From: Acidimicrobiales bacterium
Lineage (GTDB): Bacteria > Actinomycetota > Acidimicrobiia > Acidimicrobiales > DATDAH01
Direction of reading: 5' to 3'
NCBI GenBank assembly: GCA_016794585.1
Contig: JAEUJM010000044.1
Coordinates: forward strand, 186,001-250,000
DNA length: 64,000 nucleotides
A program made the position numbers and the translations under genes. This document shows positions 36,354-44,459 of the stretch, piece after piece. The notes beneath the pieces are model-generated. The model was not told the origin of the DNA and made no database searches. It saw nothing but the letters and a program-made list of their open reading frames with translations. Position 1 is the first letter of the stretch. Every line of letters begins with the position of its first letter.

Positions 36354-37778
36354 CTAGAACTGGAAGTAGATGAACGGCACCGCCTCGCCGCCGCTGAACA
36401 AGATGATGCCGAGGATGAACGCCCCGTAGAGCAGGCCCTGCGTCACCGGGCGGAGGGCGAGCATGGGGGTGTGGGTCCCGCGGTTGCGCTGGGCGAGGTC
36501 GATGGCGAGGCTGATCGCGGCCACGATGGCGAGCAGGGGCACGAAGCCGGCGGTGACGGCGCCGCCTTGGAACGTGAAGATCCCGCGGATCACCTCGAAG
36601 GCCTCGGTGAAGTTCTGGGCCCGGAAGAAGATCCAGGCGAAGCAGACGAACTGGAAGCAGATGATGGCGGGGACGACGTCGGCCCACGTGAAGCGGCCCG
36701 GCCGGTTGTGCTCGCCGACGGTGTCGGTCCGCTCCTGGTAGTAGCGGTGGACGCACAGGTAGAGGCCGTGGAGGCCGCCCCAGACCACGAACGTCCAGGC
36801 GGCGCCGTGCCAGAGCCCGCCGATGAGCATGGTCAGCATCAGGTTGCGGTAGGTCTTGGACCGCTTGCCCCGGTTGCCGCCGAGGGGGATGTAGAGGTAG
36901 TCCCGCAGCCAGTTGGAGAGCGAGATGTGCCACGTCCGCCAGAACACCGTCGGGTTGCGTGAGAGGTAGGGCTGCTCGAAGTTGATGGGCAGCTCGATGC
37001 CGAGCAGGCGCGACGACCCCCGGGCGACGTCGGAGTAGCCCGCGAAGTCGCCGTAGATCTGGAGGGCGAAGCCCCACGTCGCCGCGGTGAGGGTGATCCA
37101 GGACTGGTCGCCGGGGTTGGCGAAGGCCTCGTTGACGTAGGGCGCGATGGCGTCGGCGATCACGACCTTCTTGAACAGGCCCATGAGGATGAGGGCGAGC
37201 CCCGACTGCACCTGGTCGACCCGCAGACGCGGCCGCTCGTGCTCGAACTGGGGCAGCTGGATGTGGGCCCGCCCGATGGGCCCGGCCACGAGCTGGGGGA
37301 AGTACGCCACGAAGACGGCGAAGTCGAGGGCGTTGCGGGCGGGCTCGATGTCACGTCGGTAGACGTCGAACGTGTACGAGATCCCGTGGAACGTGTAGAA
37401 GCTGATGCCCACCGGCAGCAGGATCCGCAGGGTCGGCTCGTTGGCCTGGATGCCGAGCGAGTCGAAGAGGTCGACGGCCGAGCCGATGAAGAAGTTGAAG
37501 TACTTGAAGAAGCCGAGGACGACGAGGTTGAGCCCGAGGCTGAGGGCGAAGGCCCGCTTGCGCTTGCGATCGTCCTCGGTTGCGTCGAGGTAGCGGCCCA
37601 CGAGGTAGTCCACGGCGGTGGTGAGCCACATCAGGCCGAGGAAGCGCCAGTCCCACAGCCCGTAGAAGAGCCAGGACGCGCCGAGCAGCAGGATGTTCTG
37701 GTTGCGGCGGCCCAGCTGCCAGTAGATGACGAACACCACCGGCAGGAACAGCGCGTATTGGAGGGAGTTGAAGACCAC
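36354..37778 (-). CDS. MBOAT-family membrane O-acyltransferase (AlgI-like)
   Basis: 474-residue protein with about eleven membrane helices, of the AlgI/DltB/PatA family that moves acyl groups across the membrane to polysaccharide or other acceptors. Signature segments: PVGISFYTFHGISYTFDVYR, FPQLVAGPIGRA, FWRTWHISLSNWLRDYLYIP and the catalytic His in GGLWHGAAWTF. AlgI-type proteins usually need an AlgJ/DltD-like partner; none is adjacent. It lies 38 bases after the OtsB-GH15 gene on the same strand. The GTG start gives the canonical MVFNSLQYALFLP beginning. Confidence 0.92.
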   Translation of the reverse strand: MVFNSLQYALFLPVVFVIYWQLGRRNQNILLLGASWLFYGLWDWRFLGLMWLTTAVDYLVGRYLDATEDDRKRKRAFALSLGLNLVVLGFFKYFNFFIGSAVDLFDSLGIQANEPTLRILLPVGISFYTFHGISYTFDVYRRDIEPARNALDFAVFVAYFPQLVAGPIGRAHIQLPQFEHERPRLRVDQVQSGLALILMGLFKKVVIADAIAPYVNEAFANPGDQSWITLTAATWGFALQIYGDFAGYSDVARGSSRLLGIELPINFEQPYLSRNPTVFWRTWHISLSNWLRDYLYIPLGGNRGKRSKTYRNLMLTMLIGGLWHGAAWTFVVWGGLHGLYLCVHRYYQERTDTVGEHNRPGRFTWADVVPAIICFQFVCFAWIFFRAQNFTEAFEVIRGIFTFQGGAVTAGFVPLLAIVAAISLAIDLAQRNRGTHTPMLALRPVTQGLLYGAFILGIILFSGGEAVPFIYFQF

Positions 37779-37816
37779 GGGCGCTCAGGAGGGGTGGGTG
37801 GGGCCGGGGAGGGCGG

Positions 37817-40426
37817 TCACGGCTCGGCGAGAGTGAGGGCGTTGTTGATCAGGCCCAGGTGAGAGTACGCCTGCGGGTGGTTGCCGAGGGACCGGCCCTG
37901 CTCGGGGTCGTACTCCTCGGACAACAGGCCGGTGGGCCCGGCCAGGGCGACGAGCCCGTCGAACAGGGCGCGGGCGTCGGCGGTGCGCCCCACGAGGTGG
38001 AGGGCGTCGATCAGCCACGACGTCATCAGGTGGAAGCCGCCTTCGGCCCCGGGAAGGCCGTCGTCGGCGCGGTAGCGGTAGACGGTGGGGCCGTCGCGCA
38101 GCTCGCGTTCGACCGCGGCGACCGTGGCGAGGAAGCGGGGGTCGTCGGCGGGAAGCAGCCCGGAGAGGCCGATGACGAGCACCGATGCGTCGAGGTCGGT
38201 GCCGTCGTAGGCGGCGGTGAAGGCGCCCACCTCGTCCTTCCAGCCGTGCTCGAGCACGTCGGCGGCGATGGTGTCGCGCAGGGCGACCCAGTCGTGCTGG
38301 TCGGGGTCGGTGAAGTGGTCGGCCACGGCGATGGCCCGGTCGACGGTGACCCAGCACATCACCTTGGAGTGCACGTGGTGGCGGGGTGGCTTGCGGATCT
38401 CCCAGATGCCGTTGTCGGGCTCGTGCCAGCGCCGCTCGACGGCGCGCACCATGGCCTCGACGAGGCGCCAGTGCTGGGACGAGAGGGGGGCGCCGGCGTC
38501 GACGAGGCGGGCGACGAGGTCGACGATGGGCCCGAACACGTCGAGCTGCACCTGGCGCTCGGCGGCGTTGCCGACGCGCACGGGGCGGCTGCCCGCGTAG
38601 CCGGCCAGCTCGGCGATCTCGGCCTCGGGGGGCAGGTGGCGGCCGGTGACGAGGTAGAGGGGATGAAGGCGCTCGGGGTCGTCGCGCTGCTCGAGGATGC
38701 GCAGCACCCAGTCGAGGAAGGCCATGGCCTCGTCGTCGCTGCCGAGGCGGACGAGGGCGGCGGCGGAGAGGGCGGCGTCGCGCAGCCAGCAGTAGCGGTA
38801 GTCCCAGTTGCGGATGCCGCCGAGGTGCTCGGGGAGGCTGGTGGTGGGCGCCGCGAGGATGGCCCCGGTGGGCGCGTGGCACAGCCCTTTGAGGACGAGG
38901 GCGCTGCGTCGGACCATCGGGGCGGCGAGCTCGGGTGCGGTGAGGCCGTCGGCCCAGTCGGACCAGAAGCGCTCGGTGGCGAGGCGGCGGTTGGTCTCGT
39001 CGGTCGGCTCGGCCTTGAGGTTGGCGGTGCCGCAACGCAGCTCGAGCACGACGGGGCCGTCGCGCAGGTCGACCTCGGCCCGCGCGCTCTGGTGGGGGCC
39101 GTCGTCGACGATCTCCCACTCGACCCCCGGGGCGCGCAGCACCATGAGGTCGGATGCGCCCTGCACCTCGAGGCCGTCGTCCCGACGACCGAGTCGGGTG
39201 GGGTACCGGCCGAAGTCGAGGCGGGGGGCGAACTCGATGGTGGCGCGTGCCTCGCCGCCGCCGTCGGTGGCCTCGAGCACCCGGATCAGGTCGCTGCGGC
39301 CGGCGAGGCGGCCGGGCCGCCCGCCGGAGCAGTCCAGGTAGTCGGTGACGGTGAACCCGGGCCACGAGGTCTCGAGCACCAGGGTGTCGCCGACGTACCG
39401 CTGGCCCGAGGAGGGGCCGCCGCCGACGGGCCCGACCCGGAAGGTGCCGGCGCCCGGCCCGCCCACGAGCTCGGCGAAGACGGCGGCCGAGTCGATGCGG
39501 GGGACGCACCACCAGACCACGCCGGCGTCGGGGGCGACCATGGCGGCGGTGCGCAGGTCGCTGAGCATGGAGTGGGCCTCGATCGGCACGACGCCGGCGC
39601 CGGCCAGCCAGGCGGCGCGCTGCTCGTTGAGCTGGGCCAGCACCTTGGCCACGGCCACGGTGCCGCCGACGCGGAACTCGGCCATGGTCGGGGCGTCGCC
39701 CACCTTCACGCCGACGTCGGGGCCGGCGAGGGTGGCGAAGGCGTCCTCGTCGGTGAGGTCGTCGCCGAGGTAGAGGACGGTCGAGGCGCCGACGCGGTGG
39801 CGGATGTCCTCGAGGGCCCGGCCCTTGTCGGTCGGGATGAGGGCGAGCTCGACGACCTGGTTCAGGTGGCGCACGTGCACGCCCTCGAGGGCGCCGGGGC
39901 CCGCCTCGATCTCGGCCAGGCAGGCGGGGACGGCATCGGGCGCCACCGTGCGGTAGTGGAACGCCACGGCGGCGGGCTTGGGCTCGACGATGGCGCCCTC
40001 GGTCCGCAGGGCGATGGACCGCAGCGCGGTCTCGACGTCGGCGCGCAGGGCGGTGGTCTCGGGGCTGAGGCCGGCGTCGAAGCCGATGTCGAACTCGGTG
40101 CCGTGGCTGCCCACCAGGTGGATCTCCTGGGGCATGCGGCTGAGGGTGGCGAGGTCGCGCAGCGAGCGGCCCGAGATCACGGCGACATGGGTCTGGGGGA
40201 GCAGCGCCAGCGACCGCATGGCGACCACGGTCTCGCGGTAGGGGAGCGCGGCCATGGGGTCGTCCACGAGCGGGGCGACCGTGCCGTCGTAGTCGCAGGC
40301 CACGAGAAGCTGGGGGGCGCGGGCGAGCTGCGCGACGCGCGCCGCGAGGGCATCGGCGCCCGTGGCCGCGCTCGTCGAGGTCGCCGCGGGCGCGGGCCGC
40401 TCGTTCTCGTGGTGCTCCTGGTGCAC
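37817..40426 (-). CDS. trehalose-6-phosphatase fused to GH15 glycoside hydrolase
   Basis: 869 residues. Residues 30-265: HAD-type OtsB with nucleophile DYDGTVAPL, ISGRSLRDLATL, motif III PTDKGRAL and metal site YLGDDLTDEDAF. Residues 275-869: GH15 glucoamylase/trehalase-like part with an N-terminal beta domain, NWDYRYCWLRDA, HSKVMCWVTVDRA and GLLSEEYDPEQGRSLGNHPQ carrying the second catalytic Glu. The pair could make trehalose from its phosphate and then hydrolyse it, or act on related glucosides. No trehalose-6-phosphate synthase is in the window. The GTG has GAGGAG nine bases upstream. Confidence 0.9.
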   Translation of the reverse strand: MHQEHHENERPAPAATSTSAATGADALAARVAQLARAPQLLVACDYDGTVAPLVDDPMAALPYRETVVAMRSLALLPQTHVAVISGRSLRDLATLSRMPQEIHLVGSHGTEFDIGFDAGLSPETTALRADVETALRSIALRTEGAIVEPKPAAVAFHYRTVAPDAVPACLAEIEAGPGALEGVHVRHLNQVVELALIPTDKGRALEDIRHRVGASTVLYLGDDLTDEDAFATLAGPDVGVKVGDAPTMAEFRVGGTVAVAKVLAQLNEQRAAWLAGAGVVPIEAHSMLSDLRTAAMVAPDAGVVWWCVPRIDSAAVFAELVGGPGAGTFRVGPVGGGPSSGQRYVGDTLVLETSWPGFTVTDYLDCSGGRPGRLAGRSDLIRVLEATDGGGEARATIEFAPRLDFGRYPTRLGRRDDGLEVQGASDLMVLRAPGVEWEIVDDGPHQSARAEVDLRDGPVVLELRCGTANLKAEPTDETNRRLATERFWSDWADGLTAPELAAPMVRRSALVLKGLCHAPTGAILAAPTTSLPEHLGGIRNWDYRYCWLRDAALSAAALVRLGSDDEAMAFLDWVLRILEQRDDPERLHPLYLVTGRHLPPEAEIAELAGYAGSRPVRVGNAAERQVQLDVFGPIVDLVARLVDAGAPLSSQHWRLVEAMVRAVERRWHEPDNGIWEIRKPPRHHVHSKVMCWVTVDRAIAVADHFTDPDQHDWVALRDTIAADVLEHGWKDEVGAFTAAYDGTDLDASVLVIGLSGLLPADDPRFLATVAAVERELRDGPTVYRYRADDGLPGAEGGFHLMTSWLIDALHLVGRTADARALFDGLVALAGPTGLLSEEYDPEQGRSLGNHPQAYSHLGLINNALTLAEP

Positions 40427-40470
40427 GGGTTGGGGCTCCTCGCCGCGGTTTCGCCGACCGTCTCGGCCGA

Positions 40471-40476
40471 TAGGTT
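40471..40476 (+). promoter_or_regulatory. -10 TAGGTT of the rhomboid gene
   Basis: TAGGTT ends six bases before the GTG at 40483. No Shine-Dalgarno sequence is present. Confidence 0.5.
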
Positions 40477-40482
40477 CGCAGA

Positions 40483-41313
40483 GTGCCCACCGAGGTGACC
40501 ACCTGCTACCGCCATCCCGGGGTCCGGGCCGGCGTGTCGTGCCAGCGGTGCGACCGTCCGATCTGCCCGCAGTGCATGGTCCAGGCGTCCGTCGGGTTCC
40601 AGTGCCCCGAGTGTGCCAAGCAGGGTCGTCAGCGGGTCTACCACGGGCAGGCGGCTCTGGCGCCGGCCCGCCCGGTCGTCACGCAGGTGCTCATCGCCAT
40701 CAACGTCGTGGTCTACGTGGTGGGCCTCGGCCTCCACGGCGCCAACGACCTCACCCGCCAGGGCGGCCTCGTCGGCGAGGGCACCTTCGACGGCATCACG
40801 GTCGTCGGTGTGGCCGCCGGCGAGTGGTACCGCATCGTCACCTCGGGGTTCCTGCACGCGGACTTCCTGCACCTCGCGTTCAACATGTTCATGCTCTGGG
40901 TGCTCGGCTCGATGCTCGAGCCGAGCATGGGCAAGTGGCCGTTCCTGGCCACCTACTTCATGTCGTTGATCGCCGGGTCGCTGGGCGTGCTCATCCTCGA
41001 CCCCAACATCGTCACGGTGGGGGCGTCGGGCGCGGTGTTCGGGCTCATGGGCGCCGCCATCATCGGCCAGCGGGCCAACGGCATCAGCCCGTGGCAGACC
41101 GGCATCGGCGGCCTGCTCGTCATCAACCTGGCCATCACCTTCCTCGTCCCCGGCATCTCCATCGGGGGCCACGTCGGCGGCCTGCTCGGCGGCATGGCCG
41201 CCGGGTTCATCCTCTTGGTGCTGCGGCGCTCCCTGCCCTCCGAGGCGGCCGCCGTCGGCCTCTGCGTCGCCCTCACGGCGGCGATGGCCTTCGCCTGCGT
41301 CGCCGTCGCCTGA
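40483..41313 (+). CDS. rhomboid intramembrane serine protease with N-terminal zinc-binding module
   Basis: 276 residues. The first 45 contain three CxxC pairs plus His (CYRHPGVRAGVSCQRCDRPI, CPQC, CPEC), a B-box-like zinc module facing the cytosol. Then a six-to-seven-helix rhomboid core with catalytic S182 in VGASGAVFGLMGA and H230 in GGHVGGLLGG, and loop residues HLAFNMFMLWVLG. It cleaves transmembrane proteins; substrate unknown. This arrangement is common in actinobacteria. Leaderless GTG. Confidence 0.92.
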   Translation: MPTEVTTCYRHPGVRAGVSCQRCDRPICPQCMVQASVGFQCPECAKQGRQRVYHGQAALAPARPVVTQVLIAINVVVYVVGLGLHGANDLTRQGGLVGEGTFDGITVVGVAAGEWYRIVTSGFLHADFLHLAFNMFMLWVLGSMLEPSMGKWPFLATYFMSLIAGSLGVLILDPNIVTVGASGAVFGLMGAAIIGQRANGISPWQTGIGGLLVINLAITFLVPGISIGGHVGGLLGGMAAGFILLVLRRSLPSEAAAVGLCVALTAAMAFACVAVA

Positions 41314-41371
41314 CCCGACGCGCGGACGTCGGCGCCCAACGCGCTCCTGCGCCTCTCACCACTCACGCAGA

Positions 41372-41426
41372 CCGTTCTGCCAGCACGAGCCTGTTCTGGG
41401 GGACCGCTTCCGTGCTGGCAGAACGG
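41372..41426. repeat. inverted repeat upstream of the DUF559 gene (left copy)
   Basis: Perfect 16-base arms CCGTTCTGCCAGCACG (41372-41387) and its complement (41411-41426) around a 23-base loop. Bases 41374-41398 are identical to 42526-42550 in the right copy after the DUF559 gene. Confidence 0.75.
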
Positions 41427-41491
41427 AGAGCGTGGGGTCGGATTAATTCGTAAACACTTGAAAACTACTGAAATAGCGCGAAAGTGGTCCC
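41427..41491 (+). promoter_or_regulatory. AT-rich probable promoter region of the DUF559 gene
   Basis: The 65 bases before the ATG include GATTAATTCGTAAACACTTG and AAAACTACTGAAATAG, far richer in AT than surrounding DNA. TTGAAA at 41458-41463 could be a -35, but no well-spaced -10 follows, so the exact promoter is unclear. Confidence 0.4.
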
Positions 41492-42511
41492 ATGCTCGAA
41501 TGGGAAGCTCGCTTCATCGCGACCGCCGCGCAGAACGATGGGCTTGTGGGCAAGTACCACCTCCCCGAGCTCGGCCTCGACTGGGACGCATGGTGGCGTG
41601 CTCGTCGCAGCGGCCGATGGTTGCCGGAGGGCGATCGGGTTCTGCGGTCGGCGTCGGCCCCGCAGACCGATGGGCAGCGCATCAGAGCCGCCGTCCTCGA
41701 TGCTGCACCTGGCGCGTTCGTCCACGGCACGTCGTCGCTGGCGTGGCTTGGCATGCGTGGGTTCTCGCTGGCTGAGCTACAGGTGGCGCGCCTCCGGGGA
41801 ATCTCCGGGGTGAAGCCACAACTCGCCCGGCTCCATGAGCTACGGACCGTGCGGTCGCACGACCTGATTGTCGTGCGCGGCATCCTCACCGAGACCGCGC
41901 TGCGTGCAATCTGGGCCGAGGCGGCGCGCTATGCCGCCCCGCGTCAGTTCGAGGTCGGCGCCGCCCGCATCGGCGCTCTGCTGGACCAAGCGCACCGGTT
42001 GAACCTCGTGACGTGGGCGGGGCTCCACGAGACGGTCGAAGACCTCAGCCGGCGTGGCCGCGCTGGTACCACGCTCCTACGTCACCTCGCTGCTGAGCGG
42101 CTTCCGGGCACGAGCCCGACCGAGAGCAGACTCGAGGACAGGTTCGAAGAGGTCCTGCGCGGCGGCGGGCAGCGGTTGTTCCGTCGCCAGATTCGACTCG
42201 GCGGCCATGAGCTGATCGGTCGGTGCGATTTCAGTGACGAGCTCCTGCCTCTCGCGTCTGAGATCAACAGTCTGCTGTTCCACACTGCGCCGACCGACCG
42301 GGCGAGCGACGAGCGCCGCTATCGGGCCTTGGTGGAGGCTGGCTTCACCGTCGTCGTGATCTGGGAGGACGACCTCTGGCGCTCGCCACGTGCCGTGATC
42401 GAAACCGTCGAGGCCGCTCGCCGCTGTGCCCGGGCCGGCCGGCGTGTTGTGGTGCACTCGCCGAGCTGTCCGTGGCCGCACCCTAGATTCGGTGACCCGG
42501 ACGCCGCGTGA
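41492..42511 (+). CDS. DUF559 / Vsr-like nuclease-fold protein with AbiEi-like N-terminus
   Basis: 339 residues. The N-terminal 100 resemble the winged-helix antitoxin-like domain of AbiEi (FIATAAQNDGLVGKYHLPEL, then APGAFVHGTSSLAWLGMRGF). The C-terminal 130 have the PD-(D/E)XK pattern of DUF559/Vsr-like proteins: TESRLEDRFEEVLR, LFRRQIRLGGHELIGRCDF with D246, LASEINSLLFH with E257 and N259, then RRYRALVEAGFTVVVIWEDD. Enzymatic activity is unproven for the family. Codon usage is less GC-biased than its neighbours, and the gene is bracketed by near-identical hairpins, both hints of transfer. Confidence 0.75.
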   Translation: MLEWEARFIATAAQNDGLVGKYHLPELGLDWDAWWRARRSGRWLPEGDRVLRSASAPQTDGQRIRAAVLDAAPGAFVHGTSSLAWLGMRGFSLAELQVARLRGISGVKPQLARLHELRTVRSHDLIVVRGILTETALRAIWAEAARYAAPRQFEVGAARIGALLDQAHRLNLVTWAGLHETVEDLSRRGRAGTTLLRHLAAERLPGTSPTESRLEDRFEEVLRGGGQRLFRRQIRLGGHELIGRCDFSDELLPLASEINSLLFHTAPTDRASDERRYRALVEAGFTVVVIWEDDLWRSPRAVIETVEAARRCARAGRRVVVHSPSCPWPHPRFGDPDAA

Positions 42512-42525
42512 CCTCCGAGTGTCCT

Positions 42526-42575
42526 GTTCTGCCAGCACGAGCCTGTTCTGCACAACAGGATCGTGCTGGCAGAAC
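42526..42575. repeat. inverted repeat downstream of the DUF559 gene (right copy)
   Basis: Perfect 15-base arms GTTCTGCCAGCACGA (42526-42540) and complement (42561-42575). The loop folds again through CCTGTT/AACAGG. It shares the first 25 bases, in the same orientation, with the copy at 41374. It may also terminate the DUF559 gene and the convergent SRPBCC gene. Confidence 0.75.
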
Positions 42576-42600
42576 GGAGGAATCGGGGGCCGGCGGCCGG

Positions 42601-43041
42601 TCAGGGGGATTCGACGAGGGACTTCAGGTTGGTGAGGTTCTTGCGCCAGATGCGTCGCAGGACGGGGGCGCCGGCGGCGGCGCCGAGCCGGCCCGCCATC
42701 CAGAGCGGGAAGTGCAGCTCCTCGGTCCAGGTGAACCGGGTGCGGCCGCCCTCGAGGGGGGTGAGCACGAACTCACCCTCGCCCTCGACGAGGCCCACGT
42801 GGCGCACGCCCATGGCCACGGCGTCCTCCCAGCGGGTGATCGCCATCTTGTCGGTGAGGCGGAAGGGGCCGACCTTGGTGTCGCAGTCGAAGGTCGTGCC
42901 CACGCCGGCGCTGGTCGACGACGTGACCCGCACGGCGACGGCGTCCTCCATCCAACGGGGGTGCGTGCGCACGTCGTCGATGGCCGCCCACACCGCCTCG
43001 GGCGGTGCGTCGATGGTCGTCTCGACACGGATGCGGGCCAC
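42601..43041 (-). CDS. SRPBCC (polyketide cyclase/START-like) family protein
   Basis: 146-residue ligand-binding fold. It starts ARIRVETTIDAPPEAVWAAI with DDVRTHPRWMEDAV, the usual START-like N-terminus, then beta strands with TRFTWTEELHFPLWMAG and a long C-terminal helix (RRIWRKNLTNLKSLVE). No catalytic residues are obvious; many relatives bind lipids or aromatic ligands. Start GTG 43041 lies exactly six bases after TACGCT on the minus strand. It diverges from the Nfu-N gene with 22 bases between start codons. Confidence 0.82.
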   Translation of the reverse strand: MARIRVETTIDAPPEAVWAAIDDVRTHPRWMEDAVAVRVTSSTSAGVGTTFDCDTKVGPFRLTDKMAITRWEDAVAMGVRHVGLVEGEGEFVLTPLEGGRTRFTWTEELHFPLWMAGRLGAAAGAPVLRRIWRKNLTNLKSLVESP

Positions 43042-43047
43042 GGACGG

Positions 43048-43057
43048 AGCGTACGGT
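43048..43057. promoter_or_regulatory. overlapping divergent -10 elements
   Basis: The ten bases AGCGTACGGT read TACGCT on the minus strand (43048-43053) and TACGGT on the plus strand (43052-43057). Each ends exactly six bases before its own start codon (43041 and 43064). A bidirectional promoter for two leaderless genes fits the symmetry. Confidence 0.55.
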
Positions 43058-43063
43058 TGCCCC

Positions 43064-43318
43064 ATGGCCCACGCCGAACCCAGCACCACCCCGAATCCCG
43101 ACGCGATGAAGTTCACGCTCGACCGCACCCTGCCGGCGATGATCAACGTGGCCAGGGGCGACGACACCGACGACCCGTTCGCCACAGCGGTGCTCGCGCT
43201 GGACGGGGTGGCGGCGGTGTTCGCCACCAACGACTTCGTGACCGTGCGCCGGACCGAGGGCGCCGACTGGGACCCCATCGTCGCGGCGGTCGTCGCGGCG
43301 GCGGCCGAGCACCTCTGA
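43064..43318 (+). CDS. Nfu N-terminal-domain protein
   Basis: 84 residues matching the Nfu/NifU N-terminal scaffold domain: PNPDAMKFTLDRTLP at the start and VLALDGVAAVFATNDFVTVR followed by WDPIVAAVVAAAAEHL. In other organisms this domain is fused to the NifU C-terminal CxxC domain, which here is the separate gene at 33070. It lacks cysteines, so it cannot hold a cluster alone. Leaderless ATG. Confidence 0.8.
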   Translation: MAHAEPSTTPNPDAMKFTLDRTLPAMINVARGDDTDDPFATAVLALDGVAAVFATNDFVTVRRTEGADWDPIVAAVVAAAAEHL

Positions 43319-43322
43319 GGGG

Positions 43323-43961
43323 CTAGCCCCCGGCCGCCTCTTCCGCTTCCGACGCCGGCGGCAACGCGAGGTTGACCAGGCCCCCGAGTAACATGCCGAG
43401 GGCCGCCCCGCCGATCACGTCCAGGGGGAAGTGGGCGGCGACGTAGATCCGGGCGAGGGCGACGAGGCACGCCGCGGTCCAGGCGACCCAGCGGTACCGC
43501 GCCGGGAGCCACGGCACGAGGGCCGTGGCCATCGCGAAGGCGATGGTGGCGTGGCCCGAGGGGAAGCCCGCGCCGGTGATCGACGCGTAGCCGCTGCTGA
43601 TGTCCAAGGTGCGGGCGTCGAGGAACTCGACCGGACGGCCGCGGCCGACCGCCTCCTTCGCGAGGCGGCTGGTGAACCAGCCGAGAACGCCGGCGACCAG
43701 CACGGCCACCGGTGCCTGCCATGGCTTGAGCAGCAGCGCCGCGCCGAGGGTGACGGCGGCGATCCCGAGGAGCGTGCCCCCGGCCATGACGGCGAGCAGT
43801 GCCGGCTCGACGGGGAACACGGCCAGCAGCGCGTTGCCGTTGATCGCCTGGACGACGCCGGCCTCGCCGACGAGCAGGCGGTCGCGTGCGGCCAGCAGGG
43901 CGGTGACCACGAACACGGCGCCCGGGAGCAGCAGGGCACGAGCGTTCCTCGAACGTGTCAT
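43323..43961 (-). CDS. PAP2-family membrane phosphatase
   Basis: 212 residues, about six membrane helices, with all three PAP2 motifs: KEAVGRGRP, GFPSGHAT and ARIYVAAHFPLDVIGG. The family dephosphorylates lipid phosphates such as undecaprenyl pyrophosphate or phosphatidate. The ATG at 43961 gives the normal N-terminus (RNARALLLPGAVFVVTALLA) and has AGAGGGGG just upstream as well as a weak TATGCA. It diverges from the Cys-rich gene with 22 bases between start codons. Confidence 0.85.
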   Translation of the reverse strand: MTRSRNARALLLPGAVFVVTALLAARDRLLVGEAGVVQAINGNALLAVFPVEPALLAVMAGGTLLGIAAVTLGAALLLKPWQAPVAVLVAGVLGWFTSRLAKEAVGRGRPVEFLDARTLDISSGYASITGAGFPSGHATIAFAMATALVPWLPARYRWVAWTAACLVALARIYVAAHFPLDVIGGAALGMLLGGLVNLALPPASEAEEAAGG

Positions 43962-43983
43962 ACCCCCTCTGCATACTCCACCC

Positions 43984-44235
43984 ATGCGTTGCCATCTCTG
44001 CTCCGACGGCCTCGAGCACTGCCACGAGGTCTCCATCGTGCACGCCGACGGGTTCGCCGAGTGCGGTGGTGACGGGCCCTGCCCGCTGCCCCACCACCTC
44101 CACGAGTGGCGCCTCTCCTGTGCCGAGCTCGACCCGCCGTGCCCGTGCGCCGACGCCCACGAGAGCGGCGCCGGGGGCGTCGGCGCCGACGTCGGCGTCG
44201 TGGCACACCGCGACCGGATGCCGCTCGCGGCCTGA
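43984..44235 (+). CDS. small Cys/His-rich protein
   Basis: Not recognised. 83 residues with eight cysteines (3, 6, 13, 27, 33, 46, 53, 55) and seven histidines in the first 55, including CHLC, ECGGDGPC and CPC. No signal peptide, so a cytosolic zinc or other metal site is more likely than disulfides. The C-terminal 25 residues are Gly/Ala-rich. The -10 CATACT (43972-43977) ends six bases before the ATG. It shares its promoter region with the PAP2 gene. Confidence 0.6.
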   Translation: MRCHLCSDGLEHCHEVSIVHADGFAECGGDGPCPLPHHLHEWRLSCAELDPPCPCADAHESGAGGVGADVGVVAHRDRMPLAA

Positions 44236-44459
44236 GCAGAGCGTCTCGGGGACTCCTCGGCGCCGGTCGCGCCTCGAGGGCGGCGCTGCAGCGGCGCACC
44301 GTCGGCCCCTACCGCTCCCGGCCTGAGCAGCCCTTCGTCCTGTTCCTGGCGCCCGGGTCGCAGCCCGACGTCGGCGCCGTCGCGGCGTTCCCGGCCACCG
44401 GCGTGCGTCTGCGGGACGGCGCTTGCTCGGGCCGTCGCGGTCGAGCGGCCGACCGTGCG
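44236..44459. other. 224-base gap between convergent genes
   Basis: Lies between the Cys-rich gene and the methyltransferase stop. Open frames exist on the plus strand but show no recognisable domain, no start signal and no leaderless -10. I see no repeat or RNA gene. Confidence 0.4.

Noticed and set aside
44236-44459. Possible gene in the gap after the Cys-rich ORF
   Set aside because: Open frames continue through it but lack a start signal, domain or sensible composition.
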